Shown: positions 15,749 through 25,479 of the stretch, piece by piece | How positions within the stretch are numbered: the stretch's first letter is position 1 | How the letters are laid out: each line of letters starts with the position of its first letter | From: Terriglobales bacterium | Lineage (GTDB): Bacteria > Acidobacteriota > Terriglobia > Terriglobales > Acidobacteriaceae | Assembly: GCA_015655315.1 (NCBI GenBank) | Contig: JAATFH010000348.1 | Location: forward strand, 1-41,353 | Length of the DNA stretch: 41,353 nucleotides | Reading direction: 5' to 3' | Translations under genes and position numbers: made by a program | The notes under the pieces: generated by a model | Told to the model about the DNA's origin: nothing | What the model saw: the letters and a program-made list of their open reading frames with translations, nothing else | The model's database searches: none

Positions 15749-18178
15749 ATGCTTCATTACTGGCGTTTTTTACGGGTAAATTCGATGCTTTTGTTGGCAG
15801 CGATCAGTTACGCTCAGCCGATACAGTGGCCGGTTTGCAGCTCCCCTTCGAGTGCTACCCGCATAACCATCAATGGAACAGTCTCCGATGCGACGGGCGC
15901 CCGTGTCACCTCGGCCACCGTTCAGGTTGGATGCGGGAATCGTGTGCAGCAGGCCCGAACAGATGGCACAGGGCACTTCACGCTTACGGTTCCGGAGGGC
16001 GAGTACAAGCTGCAGGTCGAGGCTGCCGGTTTCGCAGTCTTCACGAAGGACCTCAGTGTCAGCAACAACTCGTCCAACGCCGACGTGACACTTTCCGTGC
16101 AAAACGCATCGAACACCGTCACGGTCCAGGCAGGAGCGGGGTATGTGGCGGACGACAGTTCGCTGGCCTCGAAGACTGATACTCCATTGCTTGAGACCCC
16201 CCAGACGATCTCGGTCATCACGCGCGACCTGATGGATGCGCAGGCTCCGCAGAGTATCAACGAAGCACTCCGCTACGCACCGGGTGTCGTAGCCGAATCG
16301 CAAGGCACCACGTCTTCGTTCTGGAATGCCAGCAGCCTGCAGCTCCGCGGCTTCATCCCCAATGTCTATCAGGATGGCCTGACCGACGACGAATATGGAA
16401 ACACGCTGCTCGACGCGTACTTCTATCAGCGCATCGAGGTGTTGGAAGGACCATCGTCGGTGCTTTACGGGCAGGGGAATCCCGCAGGCATCGTCAACGT
16501 GGAGAGCAAGCGGCCGATGGCCACGACACTACGCGAGGTGCAACTTGGCTTCGGAACCTATGGTCGATACGAGGGGAACTTCGATTTCAGCGGACCGCTG
16601 AAATCTCCTCGCATGCTTTACCGCGTGACGGGAGTCGGCTTCACCGAGGGCTCCCAGACCTGGTTCGTTCACCCCCAGCGTCTCGCGATTGCTCCGGCGC
16701 TGACCTGGATTCCAGACTCAAAGACGAGCCTCACGTTCCTTACCAACTACACCTACAATCCCGAGGTCGGAGCCTACGCCAATGTGCCTGCTCTCGGCAG
16801 CGCACTCCCGAACCCCAATGGGAAGATCGCACCCGGTTTCTTTCCCGGTGATCCGAACTTCAACATGACGAAGCAATCCTTCATTCAGGCGGGAGATGTC
16901 TTCACCCGCGCCTTCGATCATGACTGGCGGATCGAGCAGAACTTTCGCTTTACCGGCAACAAGGACCACGCCAACATGATCTGGCCGGAAGACCTTGAAG
17001 CGGATAACGCCACACTGGATCGGTATACCTTCATTCGCCACACAATCTTCAACTCAACGCTCTCGGATCAGCGGGTCGCGAAGGTACTCCAGACGGGCAA
17101 GATTCGACAGACGCTTCTGGCGGGCGTGAACTACACCCATTACAGCGAGCACTGGAACTGGGGGGACGGGGATATTGCTCCGATCAATGTCTTCCATCCC
17201 GTCTATCACCTGCAGATTGCCACGCCGGACATTACAGGTATCGAGAGTACTCTCGATAACCAGACCGGCATCTACTTTCAGGACCAGACATCCATCGGTC
17301 GTCTCCGGCTCTCCTTTGCGGGCAGACAGGATTGGCTCTCCTATAACGACACGACAACCAACGTTGACCCGGTGGATGGAAATTCAACAACGGTGACGAA
17401 GCAAGACGCCGATAAATTCACTGTCCGGACTGGAGCCGTCTATCTGATCGGGCGCGGATTCGCTCCCTACTTCAGCTATGCGACTTCGTTCCAGCCGGAC
17501 ATCGGTCTGACGGAGTCCGGCACCCCGCTGCCGCCGACGACCGGCAAGCAGTATGAAGGCGGCATCAAGTACCAGCCCGAACACACGAACATGCTCATCA
17601 CCGCCGACGTCTATGATCTGACACAGCAGAACGTGGGCACGCCAGACCCGCAGAATCCAAACTTCATCATCCCCATCGGAGAGATCCGCTCGCGCGGCTT
17701 CGAACTGCAGGGGCATTCGACCTTCGGCCATCGCGTCAGCCTGATTGCCTCCTACGCGTACACCGATTCCAAGTACAGTAAGTCAAACGCAGCTGGAATT
17801 CCCCTCAATGGGACCGACCCGGAATCCACGCAAGGCAAATATCAGTACGGCGTTCCCCTCAACCTGGCTTCCTTCTGGGTGGACTACAACCTGCCGTACG
17901 CCTCGCTGAATGGATTAGGTGTAAGCGCAGGCAGCCGATTCGTTGGATCGAGCTGGGGCGACAACGTGAACTCGTTCAAGGTTCCGGGCGCAACGCTCTT
18001 CGACGGCGCCCTGCACTATGACTTCTCCAGCGATTCCGGCGTACTGCACGGAGCGCGTCTTCAGATCAATGCCAGCAATATCGGCAACCGCACCTATGTG
18101 GCCTCCTGCTACGCGACCGATGGCTGCTACTACGGTGCGAAGCTCACCGTTTACGGAACGATGCGGTATCGCTGGTAA
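15749..18178 (+). CDS. TonB-dependent siderophore receptor, FhuA-like
   Basis: Outer-membrane receptor of 809 residues for import of an iron-siderophore complex powered by TonB-ExbBD. Order: signal sequence ending near SYAQP, a carboxypeptidase-regulatory-like beta-sandwich (about 40-120), a plug domain with TPLLETPQTISVITRDLM, LQLRGF and RIEVLEGPSSVLYGQGNPAGIVN, then the 22-strand barrel. The C-terminus YVASCYATDGCYYGAK followed by a final strand ending in MRYRW matches hydroxamate-siderophore (ferrichrome/ferrioxamine) receptors. I chose ATG 15749, eight bases after AAAGGT; a GTG at 15743 is also in frame. It is first in a three-gene operon with a divergent AraC gene. No Fur box was recognised. 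Confidence 0.93.
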   Translation: MLHYWRFLRVNSMLLLAAISYAQPIQWPVCSSPSSATRITINGTVSDATGARVTSATVQVGCGNRVQQARTDGTGHFTLTVPEGEYKLQVEAAGFAVFTKDLSVSNNSSNADVTLSVQNASNTVTVQAGAGYVADDSSLASKTDTPLLETPQTISVITRDLMDAQAPQSINEALRYAPGVVAESQGTTSSFWNASSLQLRGFIPNVYQDGLTDDEYGNTLLDAYFYQRIEVLEGPSSVLYGQGNPAGIVNVESKRPMATTLREVQLGFGTYGRYEGNFDFSGPLKSPRMLYRVTGVGFTEGSQTWFVHPQRLAIAPALTWIPDSKTSLTFLTNYTYNPEVGAYANVPALGSALPNPNGKIAPGFFPGDPNFNMTKQSFIQAGDVFTRAFDHDWRIEQNFRFTGNKDHANMIWPEDLEADNATLDRYTFIRHTIFNSTLSDQRVAKVLQTGKIRQTLLAGVNYTHYSEHWNWGDGDIAPINVFHPVYHLQIATPDITGIESTLDNQTGIYFQDQTSIGRLRLSFAGRQDWLSYNDTTTNVDPVDGNSTTVTKQDADKFTVRTGAVYLIGRGFAPYFSYATSFQPDIGLTESGTPLPPTTGKQYEGGIKYQPEHTNMLITADVYDLTQQNVGTPDPQNPNFIIPIGEIRSRGFELQGHSTFGHRVSLIASYAYTDSKYSKSNAAGIPLNGTDPESTQGKYQYGVPLNLASFWVDYNLPYASLNGLGVSAGSRFVGSSWGDNVNSFKVPGATLFDGALHYDFSSDSGVLHGARLQINASNIGNRTYVASCYATDGCYYGAKLTVYGTMRYRW

Positions 18179-18191
18179 ATAAGGGGACGCG

Positions 18192-19355
18192 ATGGCTCAA
18201 CTGAGTGCAAAGACCGTAAGGAACTGGTACAGGCTTCACAAGTGGACCAGTCTCATCTGTACCGCATTGCTATTGATGGCTTGTATTACCGGCCTTCCGC
18301 TGGTCTTTCAGGATGAACTCGATGCCCTGCTCGAACCGCATGTAGCGCCTGCCAAAGTGGAGGCAGGCGCTACGACGGCCAGCCTCGATCCCATGATTGC
18401 GCAGGCTCAGGCCAGGTTTCCTGCGCTTCATCCTTTCTCCATCGGATTTGACGACGATGAGCCTCGTATCTTCGTCAACATGAGTCCTTCCGATGATCCG
18501 AAAAAGGGAGAGATTCGCCAGATGATCTTCGACGCTCACACCGGCAAGCTCCTGGAGGTTCCCAAGGATGGCTTCGACCTCACGAGTTTCCTGCTGCAGT
18601 TGCACAGCGAAATCTTCCTCGGCCTTCCGGGCGAGTTGACGATGGGCGTGATGGCTCTGACCTTCGTTCTCTCACTTGTCTCCGGCGCGCTCGTCTACGG
18701 GCCGTTCATGCGCAGGCTGGAGTTCGGTACCTACCGCCGCAACGGAGCCAAACGAACACGGTGGTTCGATCTCCACAACCTTCTCGGGATCGTCACTCTG
18801 GCCTGGGCGCTGGTCGTCGGTGCGACCGGTGTGATGAATGCCTTGTCCACTCCGCTCTTCGGTCTGTGGAGAGCCCAAACACTCCCGAAGATCCTGGCCC
18901 CTTATCACGGCAAGCCTGTCCCCACTCACTTCCGATCGGTCGATGAATCAGTAAAGCAGGTCTCGGCTGCGCTCCCGGAGATGGAGGTGACAGCCGTTGT
19001 CTTCCCAAATTCAGTGTTCAGCAGTCCCCGGCACTATCTTGTCTGGGCCAAAGGTAAGACACCGGTCACGTCTCGACTCGAGACCCCCACTCTCGTCGAT
19101 GTCGAGAATGGCGCTGTCACGATGTCGGGAGGACTTCCCTGGTATCTGCGCATCCTGGAGCTTTCGCGACCGCTCCACTTCGGAGATTATGGTGGGCTCC
19201 CGCTCAAGATCATCTGGGGACTGTTCGATACTGCGCTGATCGTTGTGCTCGTCAGTGGACTCTATCTCTGGTTGTCGAAGCGCAAATCCCCGATTGAGCG
19301 AGAGCTGAATCACCTGGTCGAGCGGGAATTACTTCAGCAGGCTGGAACGGTATGA
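18192..19355 (+). CDS. PepSY-associated transmembrane protein
   Basis: Inner-membrane protein of 387 residues in the PepSY_TM family (PiuB-like), commonly encoded beside siderophore receptors and in some cases shown to reduce ferric siderophores. The first helix (about 18-36) follows the hallmark WYRLHKW. A periplasmic PepSY-like domain comes next, then helices near 150-172 and 198-217, a second periplasmic part and a last helix near 345-365. Potential haem ligands are the histidines in RLHKW, LHSEIF, FDLHNLLG and LHFGDYGG. It begins 13 bases after the receptor stop with AAGGGGA as ribosome site, and its stop overlaps the next start. Reduction or release of imported iron is the likely role. 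Confidence 0.88.
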   Translation: MAQLSAKTVRNWYRLHKWTSLICTALLLMACITGLPLVFQDELDALLEPHVAPAKVEAGATTASLDPMIAQAQARFPALHPFSIGFDDDEPRIFVNMSPSDDPKKGEIRQMIFDAHTGKLLEVPKDGFDLTSFLLQLHSEIFLGLPGELTMGVMALTFVLSLVSGALVYGPFMRRLEFGTYRRNGAKRTRWFDLHNLLGIVTLAWALVVGATGVMNALSTPLFGLWRAQTLPKILAPYHGKPVPTHFRSVDESVKQVSAALPEMEVTAVVFPNSVFSSPRHYLVWAKGKTPVTSRLETPTLVDVENGAVTMSGGLPWYLRILELSRPLHFGDYGGLPLKIIWGLFDTALIVVLVSGLYLWLSKRKSPIERELNHLVERELLQQAGTV

Positions 19356-19552
19356 CGGCGGCATCTTTGAAAGTTGTCTATCGCTTGCCGCTGGCTCTGG
19401 CCATGGTTATCCTCCTGGGACTGCTCTTCGCACTCTTAGGAGATGGCTTTTGGGACGTCGTCTCGTGGCTGCTCTTAGCTGTTCCCTTACTGTTACTCGC
19501 CTTCTTTCTGCGCAGGCCTTCACCACGCCCTGGCAGAGGTGAAGTGCTGTAG
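19352..19552 (+). CDS. small two-helix membrane protein of the siderophore operon
   Basis: A 66-residue protein whose ATG overlaps the TGA of the PepSY gene (ATGA), indicating translational coupling. It has two hydrophobic stretches, about 12-32 and 35-52, separated by GDGFWDVV, then a basic tail RRPSPRPGRGEVL that should lie in the cytoplasm. I recognise no family. Its position suggests an accessory subunit of the PepSY reductase-like protein. Confidence 0.75.
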   Translation: MTAASLKVVYRLPLALAMVILLGLLFALLGDGFWDVVSWLLLAVPLLLLAFFLRRPSPRPGRGEVL

Positions 19553-19585
19553 TCGCAGCTCTAATTCTCATTCTTTGAATATCGA

Positions 19586-19610
19586 CCTCCGCGACAGTCT
19601 TGGGCGAAGC
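19586..19610. repeat. short dispersed repeat, copy B
   Basis: Second copy of the motif at 15627-15651 (CAGTCTT, then GGCGAAGC), 34 bases past the small membrane protein gene. The stem-forming flank seen in copy A is not conserved. Confidence 0.45.
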
Positions 19611-19676
19611 GAATTGCTGGATGCAGTTCACGTCCGGTGCACTTTGAGTCCGAGCGGCGGCGCGATCTGCTCATGA

Positions 19677-21608
19677 TTATTTCCCGGCGTGAGCCACATT
19701 GGCCATTGGCGCATTCTTTGCGGCAATCCCGTCATAGACGCTGGGCACAAGGCCTTTTCCCTCTTCAATGACAAAGAAACGGTCAACGTGCGGCAGAGAG
19801 GCGTGCTCCACAGTGCCATCCGGCCAGCGGACCTCGACAGCATCTACCGTAGTTGCCTGCCCCAGACCGAAATGGAGGCGTTGGTCGTTCGACGATTCAT
19901 AGCTTTCACCGCTCATGACATCCGCGCGCTGCCGCATTCCTCCAGACGTCAAATAAGCAGTAGCTCCGACTGCATCCCGAGGCCCCTTCACCCCTCCCTG
20001 AAGCACAATGCCTACCCAATGGTTCTTGTCGTCATTCACGTTGCGCAGCAGGACCGGTGTATGGTCGATGCAGTTCACGACGACATCGATCTTGCCGTCG
20101 TTGAACAGGTCGCCGAAGGCCGCTCCCCGGCTGGGAATGACATCGGCGAGGCCTGTGCCTTCAACAGCCGGAACGACTTCGAATTTCCCTCCATGATTCA
20201 CATTGTGAAAGAGCAGGGGACGCTCTGCGTAGCTGGTGCCCCAGTTATGGTGATCAACCTGCGGCAGCAGATGCCCGTTCAGGGTCATGATGTCCTTCCA
20301 GCCATCGTTGTCGTAGTCGATAAACTCGGTCGCCCAACTCAGGAACGGATAGGTGACCTCTGCGATACCCGCCTCTGGAGTAATCTCCGAGAAGTTCCCT
20401 CCGCCTTCGTTGCGGAAGAGTGTGTTGTAGTCATCCGAGAAGGTAGTGGTGTAGAGATCGACCTTTCCATTATTGAGATAATCGCCGACAGCCAGGCCCA
20501 TGTTGGCTGTCTCACGAGCGTCTTGATTGAGCGCAAAGCCTGAGTAGATGCTTGCATCTTCGAAGGTTCCGTCACCCTTGTTCATATACAGATAGTTCGG
20601 CGAAGAGTCGTTGGAAACCAGCAGATCCACCTTGCCGTCGTTATCGACATCGACGAAAGTGGAAGAAAATCCGTAGTAGCCCTTCTTGTCGCTGACGCCG
20701 GCCTGCTCACTGACGTCAGTGAAGGTCCCGTCGCCATTGTTATGAAAGAGATGATCGGGTTCGCCGGGGAGACCGCGTGGGCCGCACACCACCTTGATTC
20801 CGCGAAACTGGCAGAATGCGGCGTCTACGCCATCGGAACCAGATATGGGAGGGCGTTTAAGGTCATAGTGGACATATCCCGGAACAAAGATATCCAGCCG
20901 TCCATCGCCGTCATAGTCGCCAAATGTCGACCCGTTCGACCAGTTGCCGAGAGTGACGCCTGCCTTTTCTGCCACATCCGTGAATGTGCTGTCATGATTG
21001 TTGTGGTACAGGCGGTTCTTTCCCAGGTTCGAGACAAAGAGGTCAGGCCAGCCGTCGTTGTCGTAGTCGCCTACTGCGACCCCGAACCCCCAACGGCCAT
21101 TGGTCACACCTGCTTTTTCCGCTACGTCAGTAAATGTGCCATCCCGGTTGTTGTGAAAGAGAGCAGCATGGGGAGGCTCAGCTTTCCCATCCATAGCTTC
21201 ATAGGTTGAGCCATTCACCAGGTAAATATCGATCCAACCATCATTGTCGTAATCGAGCAGCCCGACGCCGGAACCCGAAACTTCAATAATGAAGTCCTTC
21301 TTCAGAGTTCCCATCACATGATGCCACTTGGTCAATCCCGCCTTATCCGAAATGTCCCGGAAGACAATCGGACCTACCTTGACGAATCCTCCCGCGGTAA
21401 TCGGGCGTTTCTCCGCGTCAAGAACAGGTGCAAATTCACCCGCCGTTGCCGAGCCTCCTCTCCGCTGCGTCGTTGATCTGTCCCCATAGACCGGGGAGGA
21501 GGGTGGCTGCTGCCCGTTCGCTCCAGATACTGCACAGAAGAAAAACGCCCCGAATGCGGTACTTAGGAAGAATCTCCTCGGGAAGACTTTACGCAGATGC
21601 AAAAGCAT
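19677..21608 (-). CDS. secreted CRTAC1-like FG-GAP/ASPIC-UnbV protein
   Basis: Exported 643-residue protein predicted to form a calcium-stabilised beta-propeller. A signal peptide (MLLHLRKVFPRRFFLSTAFGAFFFCAVSGANG) precedes about seven FG-GAP/VCBS blades. Each has a loop of the type DYDNDGWIDIYLVN, DYDNDGWPDLFVSN, DYDGDGRLDIFVPG or DVDNDGKVDLLVSN, followed by LFHNNGDGTFTDV. The C-terminus (about 520-610) is the ASPIC/UnbV domain with a WPDGTVEH motif. It lacks the parvulin-like and TPR-like N-terminal parts of the two larger relatives at 22846 and 26533. It stands alone on the minus strand, convergent with the siderophore operon. Roles in adhesion or glycan binding are guesses; no biochemical function is established. 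Confidence 0.88.
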   Translation of the reverse strand: MLLHLRKVFPRRFFLSTAFGAFFFCAVSGANGQQPPSSPVYGDRSTTQRRGGSATAGEFAPVLDAEKRPITAGGFVKVGPIVFRDISDKAGLTKWHHVMGTLKKDFIIEVSGSGVGLLDYDNDGWIDIYLVNGSTYEAMDGKAEPPHAALFHNNRDGTFTDVAEKAGVTNGRWGFGVAVGDYDNDGWPDLFVSNLGKNRLYHNNHDSTFTDVAEKAGVTLGNWSNGSTFGDYDGDGRLDIFVPGYVHYDLKRPPISGSDGVDAAFCQFRGIKVVCGPRGLPGEPDHLFHNNGDGTFTDVSEQAGVSDKKGYYGFSSTFVDVDNDGKVDLLVSNDSSPNYLYMNKGDGTFEDASIYSGFALNQDARETANMGLAVGDYLNNGKVDLYTTTFSDDYNTLFRNEGGGNFSEITPEAGIAEVTYPFLSWATEFIDYDNDGWKDIMTLNGHLLPQVDHHNWGTSYAERPLLFHNVNHGGKFEVVPAVEGTGLADVIPSRGAAFGDLFNDGKIDVVVNCIDHTPVLLRNVNDDKNHWVGIVLQGGVKGPRDAVGATAYLTSGGMRQRADVMSGESYESSNDQRLHFGLGQATTVDAVEVRWPDGTVEHASLPHVDRFFVIEEGKGLVPSVYDGIAAKNAPMANVAHAGK

Positions 21609-21821
21609 GAATGTACAACCCGCAAGAGAAGGATTTTGGTACGGTGGCTCATTATCTATACCGTCACAAGTGACTGTCTTCCATCAAAAGGTGGAGACGC
21701 AGGTCATCCGCTTACTTATGGACATCGTATATCCTGCTCCCAAACTGGATGATGCCAGGCGAACATCGACTTATCAGCAGGCCCAGCCAGGATATTCCTG
21801 CCGGGCAACTGTGGCTTAGGT

Positions 21822-22199
21822 TTACTCCCCATCCACGCGTTGCAGTCCCAGCGATTCGAGGTCATAAAACGATGCCCTCACTCCATGGAGAGTTGCATAT
21901 TGATAACGCTTGAAGCTTTCCTTCACCACAGCCAAATCCTGTTTGGAGACATCGGCGTGTGGCAGTTGTTTCAGCCAGCGAGCGCATATCGACCAGGATA
22001 CCAGCCCCTCATATACAGCTTGAATGCCTGTCGTCGCCACCCACAGCATTCGTACGTTCGGGGTTCGTCGACCTCCAGACATCCCGATCAAGTGAACGAG
22101 AAATCGCAGCTCAACAAGCCGGGATGCGTCAACGGTAGAAACTTGCAATGCGGAGGCCTGCTTCTTACGAGAAGAAGATAGTTTTGATCCAGAATTCAT
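21822..22199 (-). CDS. hypothetical protein, possibly a degraded gene
   Basis: A 125-codon frame. Its ATG overlaps the stop of the 63-codon frame upstream in an ATGA arrangement, which suggests coupling or a frameshifted single gene. The product is basic at the N-terminus (SSSRKKQ) with a moderately hydrophobic middle (VRMLWVATTGIQAVYEGLVSW), and has no motif I recognise. It could be real, a remnant, or chance in a non-coding region. Confidence 0.35.
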   Translation of the reverse strand: MNSGSKLSSSRKKQASALQVSTVDASRLVELRFLVHLIGMSGGRRTPNVRMLWVATTGIQAVYEGLVSWSICARWLKQLPHADVSKQDLAVVKESFKRYQYATLHGVRASFYDLESLGLQRVDGE

Positions 22200-22387
22200 A
22201 TCCTGCGCTCATCGATACGAGACAGGAGGACATAGTTACGACCCAGATTAAGACGGTAGCCGCGTGTAGTCTCAGAGTGGCGAATAGCGTCTAACGACGT
22301 TTGCCCGGATTCCGTCGGCGCAGCCCCTGCCACAACGGCAGCGAACAAAGATACAAGGGCAGGAGCACGTGAAGTTAGGCTGTTCAT
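22196..22387 (-). CDS. hypothetical small protein with a signal-like N-terminus
   Basis: A 63-codon frame starting MNSLTSRAPALVSLFAAVVA, which looks like a weak secretion signal ending near AGAAP, then a short polar tail. No Shine-Dalgarno site is evident. It overlaps the next frame by four bases. Family unknown. Confidence 0.3.
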   Translation of the reverse strand: MNSLTSRAPALVSLFAAVVAGAAPTESGQTSLDAIRHSETTRGYRLNLGRNYVLLSRIDERRI

Positions 22388-22845
22388 CGACGGCGATTCT
22401 CAAAAGAATAGTAGAGAGTATAAGGTTCTATCTCTCGGCGAGATATCATCCAAAAGTATGAGCCCAGCATCAACCCCGATGAAGTCCGGCTACTTATCTC
22501 ATCACTACTTATTCCATCTTCTGGTAGTAGTACATTTTAAATTTGTTGTACACTCCCTCCAAGACGCGCACTGATGATTCTGGGACGATAGCTTCATGGG
22601 ATAGCTTAGAGTGGTTGTGTTCTTTTCACGGTGTCCCCGCCTCAGAGAAAAAACCTTCGCGATCAAAGCGACTAACTCCGTGACTGATATGAAAGACTTA
22701 GGTCATTCAATCGCGGCGTACACTAACTACCCACTGACACAGATATTGGGATGAGCAGCGATAACTTTGATAAGTGGAATAACCTTATCATTCTGATTGC
22801 CAATACTACTCATTGCGGCAACGATCGGCGACCGCTGAGGAACCG

Positions 22846-25461
22846 ATGTTAAATAGCAAAGCTGGAAGGCTCTTGCCCAGAAGAAGCACAGTCGTATTCG
22901 CTCTCTGCCTTTCTGCAATCGCCTCAGTTATCCCCCTGCTAACAGCGCACGCTCAGCGGGATGCGATCTCACCAGAAGCTGACGTGGGAATGATTGTCTC
23001 CCGCACAGCCGAAGACGCCGAGGCAGTCTTGAAGGAGCTCAAGGCAGGAACCGACTTTGGTGTGCTGGCAAAAGAACGATCCATCGATCCGACCTCAAAC
23101 GACGGTGGATATATTGGACGACTGAGCACGGCACAGCTGCGTCCCGAGTTGCTGGAAGCCCTGAGCGGGGTGAGAGTCGGAGAATTTACGAATATCGTCC
23201 ATGTACCTGCCGGATTCGCCATACTTACGATCCTGCCAACGGCTCCGAACACCCAGGATTTGGATGCGAAACGAATCATTTCGCTTACCTCGTCGAAAGT
23301 CGTGAGGCAAAATCTCATCGTCGCGGGCATGGACGAGGCAGATTCCGTCTTCCAGCAATACCCCAAGCCGGATGGCTGGAATCGCGATTTAAGTCAGCCG
23401 TGCAGTATCCGGATGCAATCGCACCAAGCGGGGGTAGAGAGCCTGGAGCGCCTGCTGCCACCGGCCCAGGATCAAGCTACCGGCGGATTCAATCCGGTCG
23501 AATTGTTGAGGGGGCATGCGGCGCTGGCTCAGTTGCACGCATTCATGGGAGACATGGATAAGTCGATCAGCGAGTGGAGAATCGCCTATCAAATTGCCAA
23601 GTCCGGCGTCCCCAATGCAATCCCATACCTTGAGGAAAGCCTTGGCGTCAGCTATCTGCACCTCTCCGAGATGGAAAACGGGATCTATCGTGATTCGGGG
23701 AGCCAAGATTTTTTCCCTCCTCTCAATCCCGGCGCACATTACGCCAAGCGGCAGCACTCGGAGCTCGCCGTTCAGTATTTTCTGAGCTACCTGGCACAGA
23801 AGCCGGACGACTACGAAGTAAGGTGGCTGTTGAATCTGGCTTACATGACACTAGGAGGCTACCCGGCGGAAGTTCCGCCGAGATACTTGATTCCGTTGAG
23901 CAGCTTCGAATCGAAAGAGGACCTCGGGCGCTTTACAGATGTTGCCCCGAGTGCCGGACTGAATGTCTTCTCCGAAGCAGGCGGGGTACTTGTAGACGAC
24001 TTCGATAACGACGGATTGTTGGACGTCGTCACGTCGAGTATGGACATGTGTGCGCCACTGCACTACTTCCATAACAGCGGAGACGGAACGTTCACTGATC
24101 GAAACGTCCAAGCGGGACTATCTGGCCAATTGGGTGGGCTCAACCTGATGGAAACCGACTATAACAACGATGGCTGCATGGACATCCTTTTCTTGCGAGG
24201 GGGGTGGGAACTCCCGATGCGACGATCATTGTTGCGCAATAACTGCAATGGAACCTTCACCGATGTGACCGTGCAGAGCGGTCTTGGCGGAGCCATCACC
24301 GCGACGCAAACTGCAGTATGGGCCGATATGGACAACGATGGCTACCTCGACCTGTTTATCGGGAATGAGAATGCACCAAGCCAGCTGTTTCGTAATAGAG
24401 GCGATGGAACTTTTGAGGACATTTCGCATGCCGCCGACATCGATAAAACCGCATTCACGAAAGGAGTGGTTGCAGCCGACTACGACAATGATGGGTACGT
24501 CGATTTCTATGTGTCGAATGGCAGCGGAGCCAACTTTCTTTACCGGAACAATCATGACCATACCTTTACTGAAATAGCCAGACAGGCGGGAGTACAGGCA
24601 CCATACTTCAGCTTCGCAACATGGTTCTTCGACTACGACAACGATGGCTGGCCGGATCTTTTTGTCACCACTTACTTCAGTTCCATCGACCAGATAATGC
24701 GCAGCTATCTTGGGCTCCCCATTTCAGTCGAGACACTCAAGCTCTACAGAAATCTGCACAATGGCACCTTTCAGGACGTAACTGCGCAGACTGGTCTCGA
24801 CAAAGTGCTCATGCCTATGGGGGCAAACTTTGGCGACGTGGACAACGATGGCTTCCTGGATATCTATCTAGGTATGGGTAACCCATCATTTGCTTCCCTG
24901 ATGCCTCATGTTCTACTGCGCAACAAGGACGGCAAGGCTTTCGTCGACATCACGGCTTCCTCCGGCACCGGTGAATTGCATAAGGGGCACGGTATCGCAT
25001 TTGCGGACCTGGAGCGGAATGGACATGAAGACATTGTTGCCGAAATTGGCGGCGCGGTGCCTTCCGATAAGCACACGCTGCGTCTTTTCAAAAATCCGGG
25101 GAATGACAATGACTGGATCAATATCCATCTCACCGGGGTGAAGAGTAATCGAGCCGCAGTGGGCGCTGAGATCAAGATCGCAGTCCAAAACGATGGAGGT
25201 GTCACACGTTCGATCTATCGCACGATAGGAGATACGAGTTCATTCGGGGGAAACCCGATGGAGCAACACATCGGGTTGGGGCATGGAGCGCGCATTCTTG
25301 GTCTCGATGTGTGGTGGCCCGCGACGAATACGCGACAACACTTTACCCAGGTGGATAAGAACCAATTCATTGCGATCAAGGAATACGACAAGGACTATAC
25401 GAAGATCGAGCGTCAGACATATCGATTCGGTGGAAGCACGACTGTTACTGCGGCAAAGTAG
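22846..25461 (+). CDS. secreted parvulin-like/TPR/CRTAC1 protein, paralogue 1
   Basis: Exported multidomain protein of 871 residues. Order: signal peptide to about residue 37 (AHAQ), a parvulin-like (PpiC rotamase) fold at about 47-130 (TDFGVLAKERSIDPTSNDGG), TPR-like helices about 190-330, FG-GAP/VCBS propeller blades about 360-700 with loops such as DDFDNDGLLDVVTS and DYDNDGWPDLFV, and an ASPIC/UnbV domain at about 755-840 (GNDNDWINIHLTGVKSNRAA, GLGHGARILGLDVWWPA). The two histidines of active parvulins are absent: the usual HILV is VGMIV and GYHI is GFAI. That suggests binding without isomerase activity. ATG 22846 has TGAGGA nearby and gives the same length as paralogue 2. The SCO gene begins 18 bases downstream, so the two form an operon. 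Confidence 0.88.
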   Translation: MLNSKAGRLLPRRSTVVFALCLSAIASVIPLLTAHAQRDAISPEADVGMIVSRTAEDAEAVLKELKAGTDFGVLAKERSIDPTSNDGGYIGRLSTAQLRPELLEALSGVRVGEFTNIVHVPAGFAILTILPTAPNTQDLDAKRIISLTSSKVVRQNLIVAGMDEADSVFQQYPKPDGWNRDLSQPCSIRMQSHQAGVESLERLLPPAQDQATGGFNPVELLRGHAALAQLHAFMGDMDKSISEWRIAYQIAKSGVPNAIPYLEESLGVSYLHLSEMENGIYRDSGSQDFFPPLNPGAHYAKRQHSELAVQYFLSYLAQKPDDYEVRWLLNLAYMTLGGYPAEVPPRYLIPLSSFESKEDLGRFTDVAPSAGLNVFSEAGGVLVDDFDNDGLLDVVTSSMDMCAPLHYFHNSGDGTFTDRNVQAGLSGQLGGLNLMETDYNNDGCMDILFLRGGWELPMRRSLLRNNCNGTFTDVTVQSGLGGAITATQTAVWADMDNDGYLDLFIGNENAPSQLFRNRGDGTFEDISHAADIDKTAFTKGVVAADYDNDGYVDFYVSNGSGANFLYRNNHDHTFTEIARQAGVQAPYFSFATWFFDYDNDGWPDLFVTTYFSSIDQIMRSYLGLPISVETLKLYRNLHNGTFQDVTAQTGLDKVLMPMGANFGDVDNDGFLDIYLGMGNPSFASLMPHVLLRNKDGKAFVDITASSGTGELHKGHGIAFADLERNGHEDIVAEIGGAVPSDKHTLRLFKNPGNDNDWINIHLTGVKSNRAAVGAEIKIAVQNDGGVTRSIYRTIGDTSSFGGNPMEQHIGLGHGARILGLDVWWPATNTRQHFTQVDKNQFIAIKEYDKDYTKIERQTYRFGGSTTVTAAK

Positions 25462-25479
25462 TTCGCTCGGAGGAAAGGA

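Larger units (their letters stand above)
21609..22845. other. 1.2-kb AT-richer region with weak reading frames
   Basis: Between the two divergent CRTAC1-type genes. It holds two overlapping minus-strand reading frames (listed separately) and promoter DNA for the plus-strand paralogue. Inverted repeats include TATCTC/GAGATA (22429-22434, 22440-22445) and GTACA/TGTAC (22530-22534, 22547-22551), the latter around a TTTTAAATTT core. Composition differs visibly from the neighbouring genes, which may mean an old insertion or decayed genes. No RNA gene was recognised. Confidence 0.5.

Noticed and set aside
19689-20543. 284-codon plus-strand frame antisense to the CRTAC1 gene
   Set aside because: It mirrors the repeated FG-GAP codons and has no features of its own.
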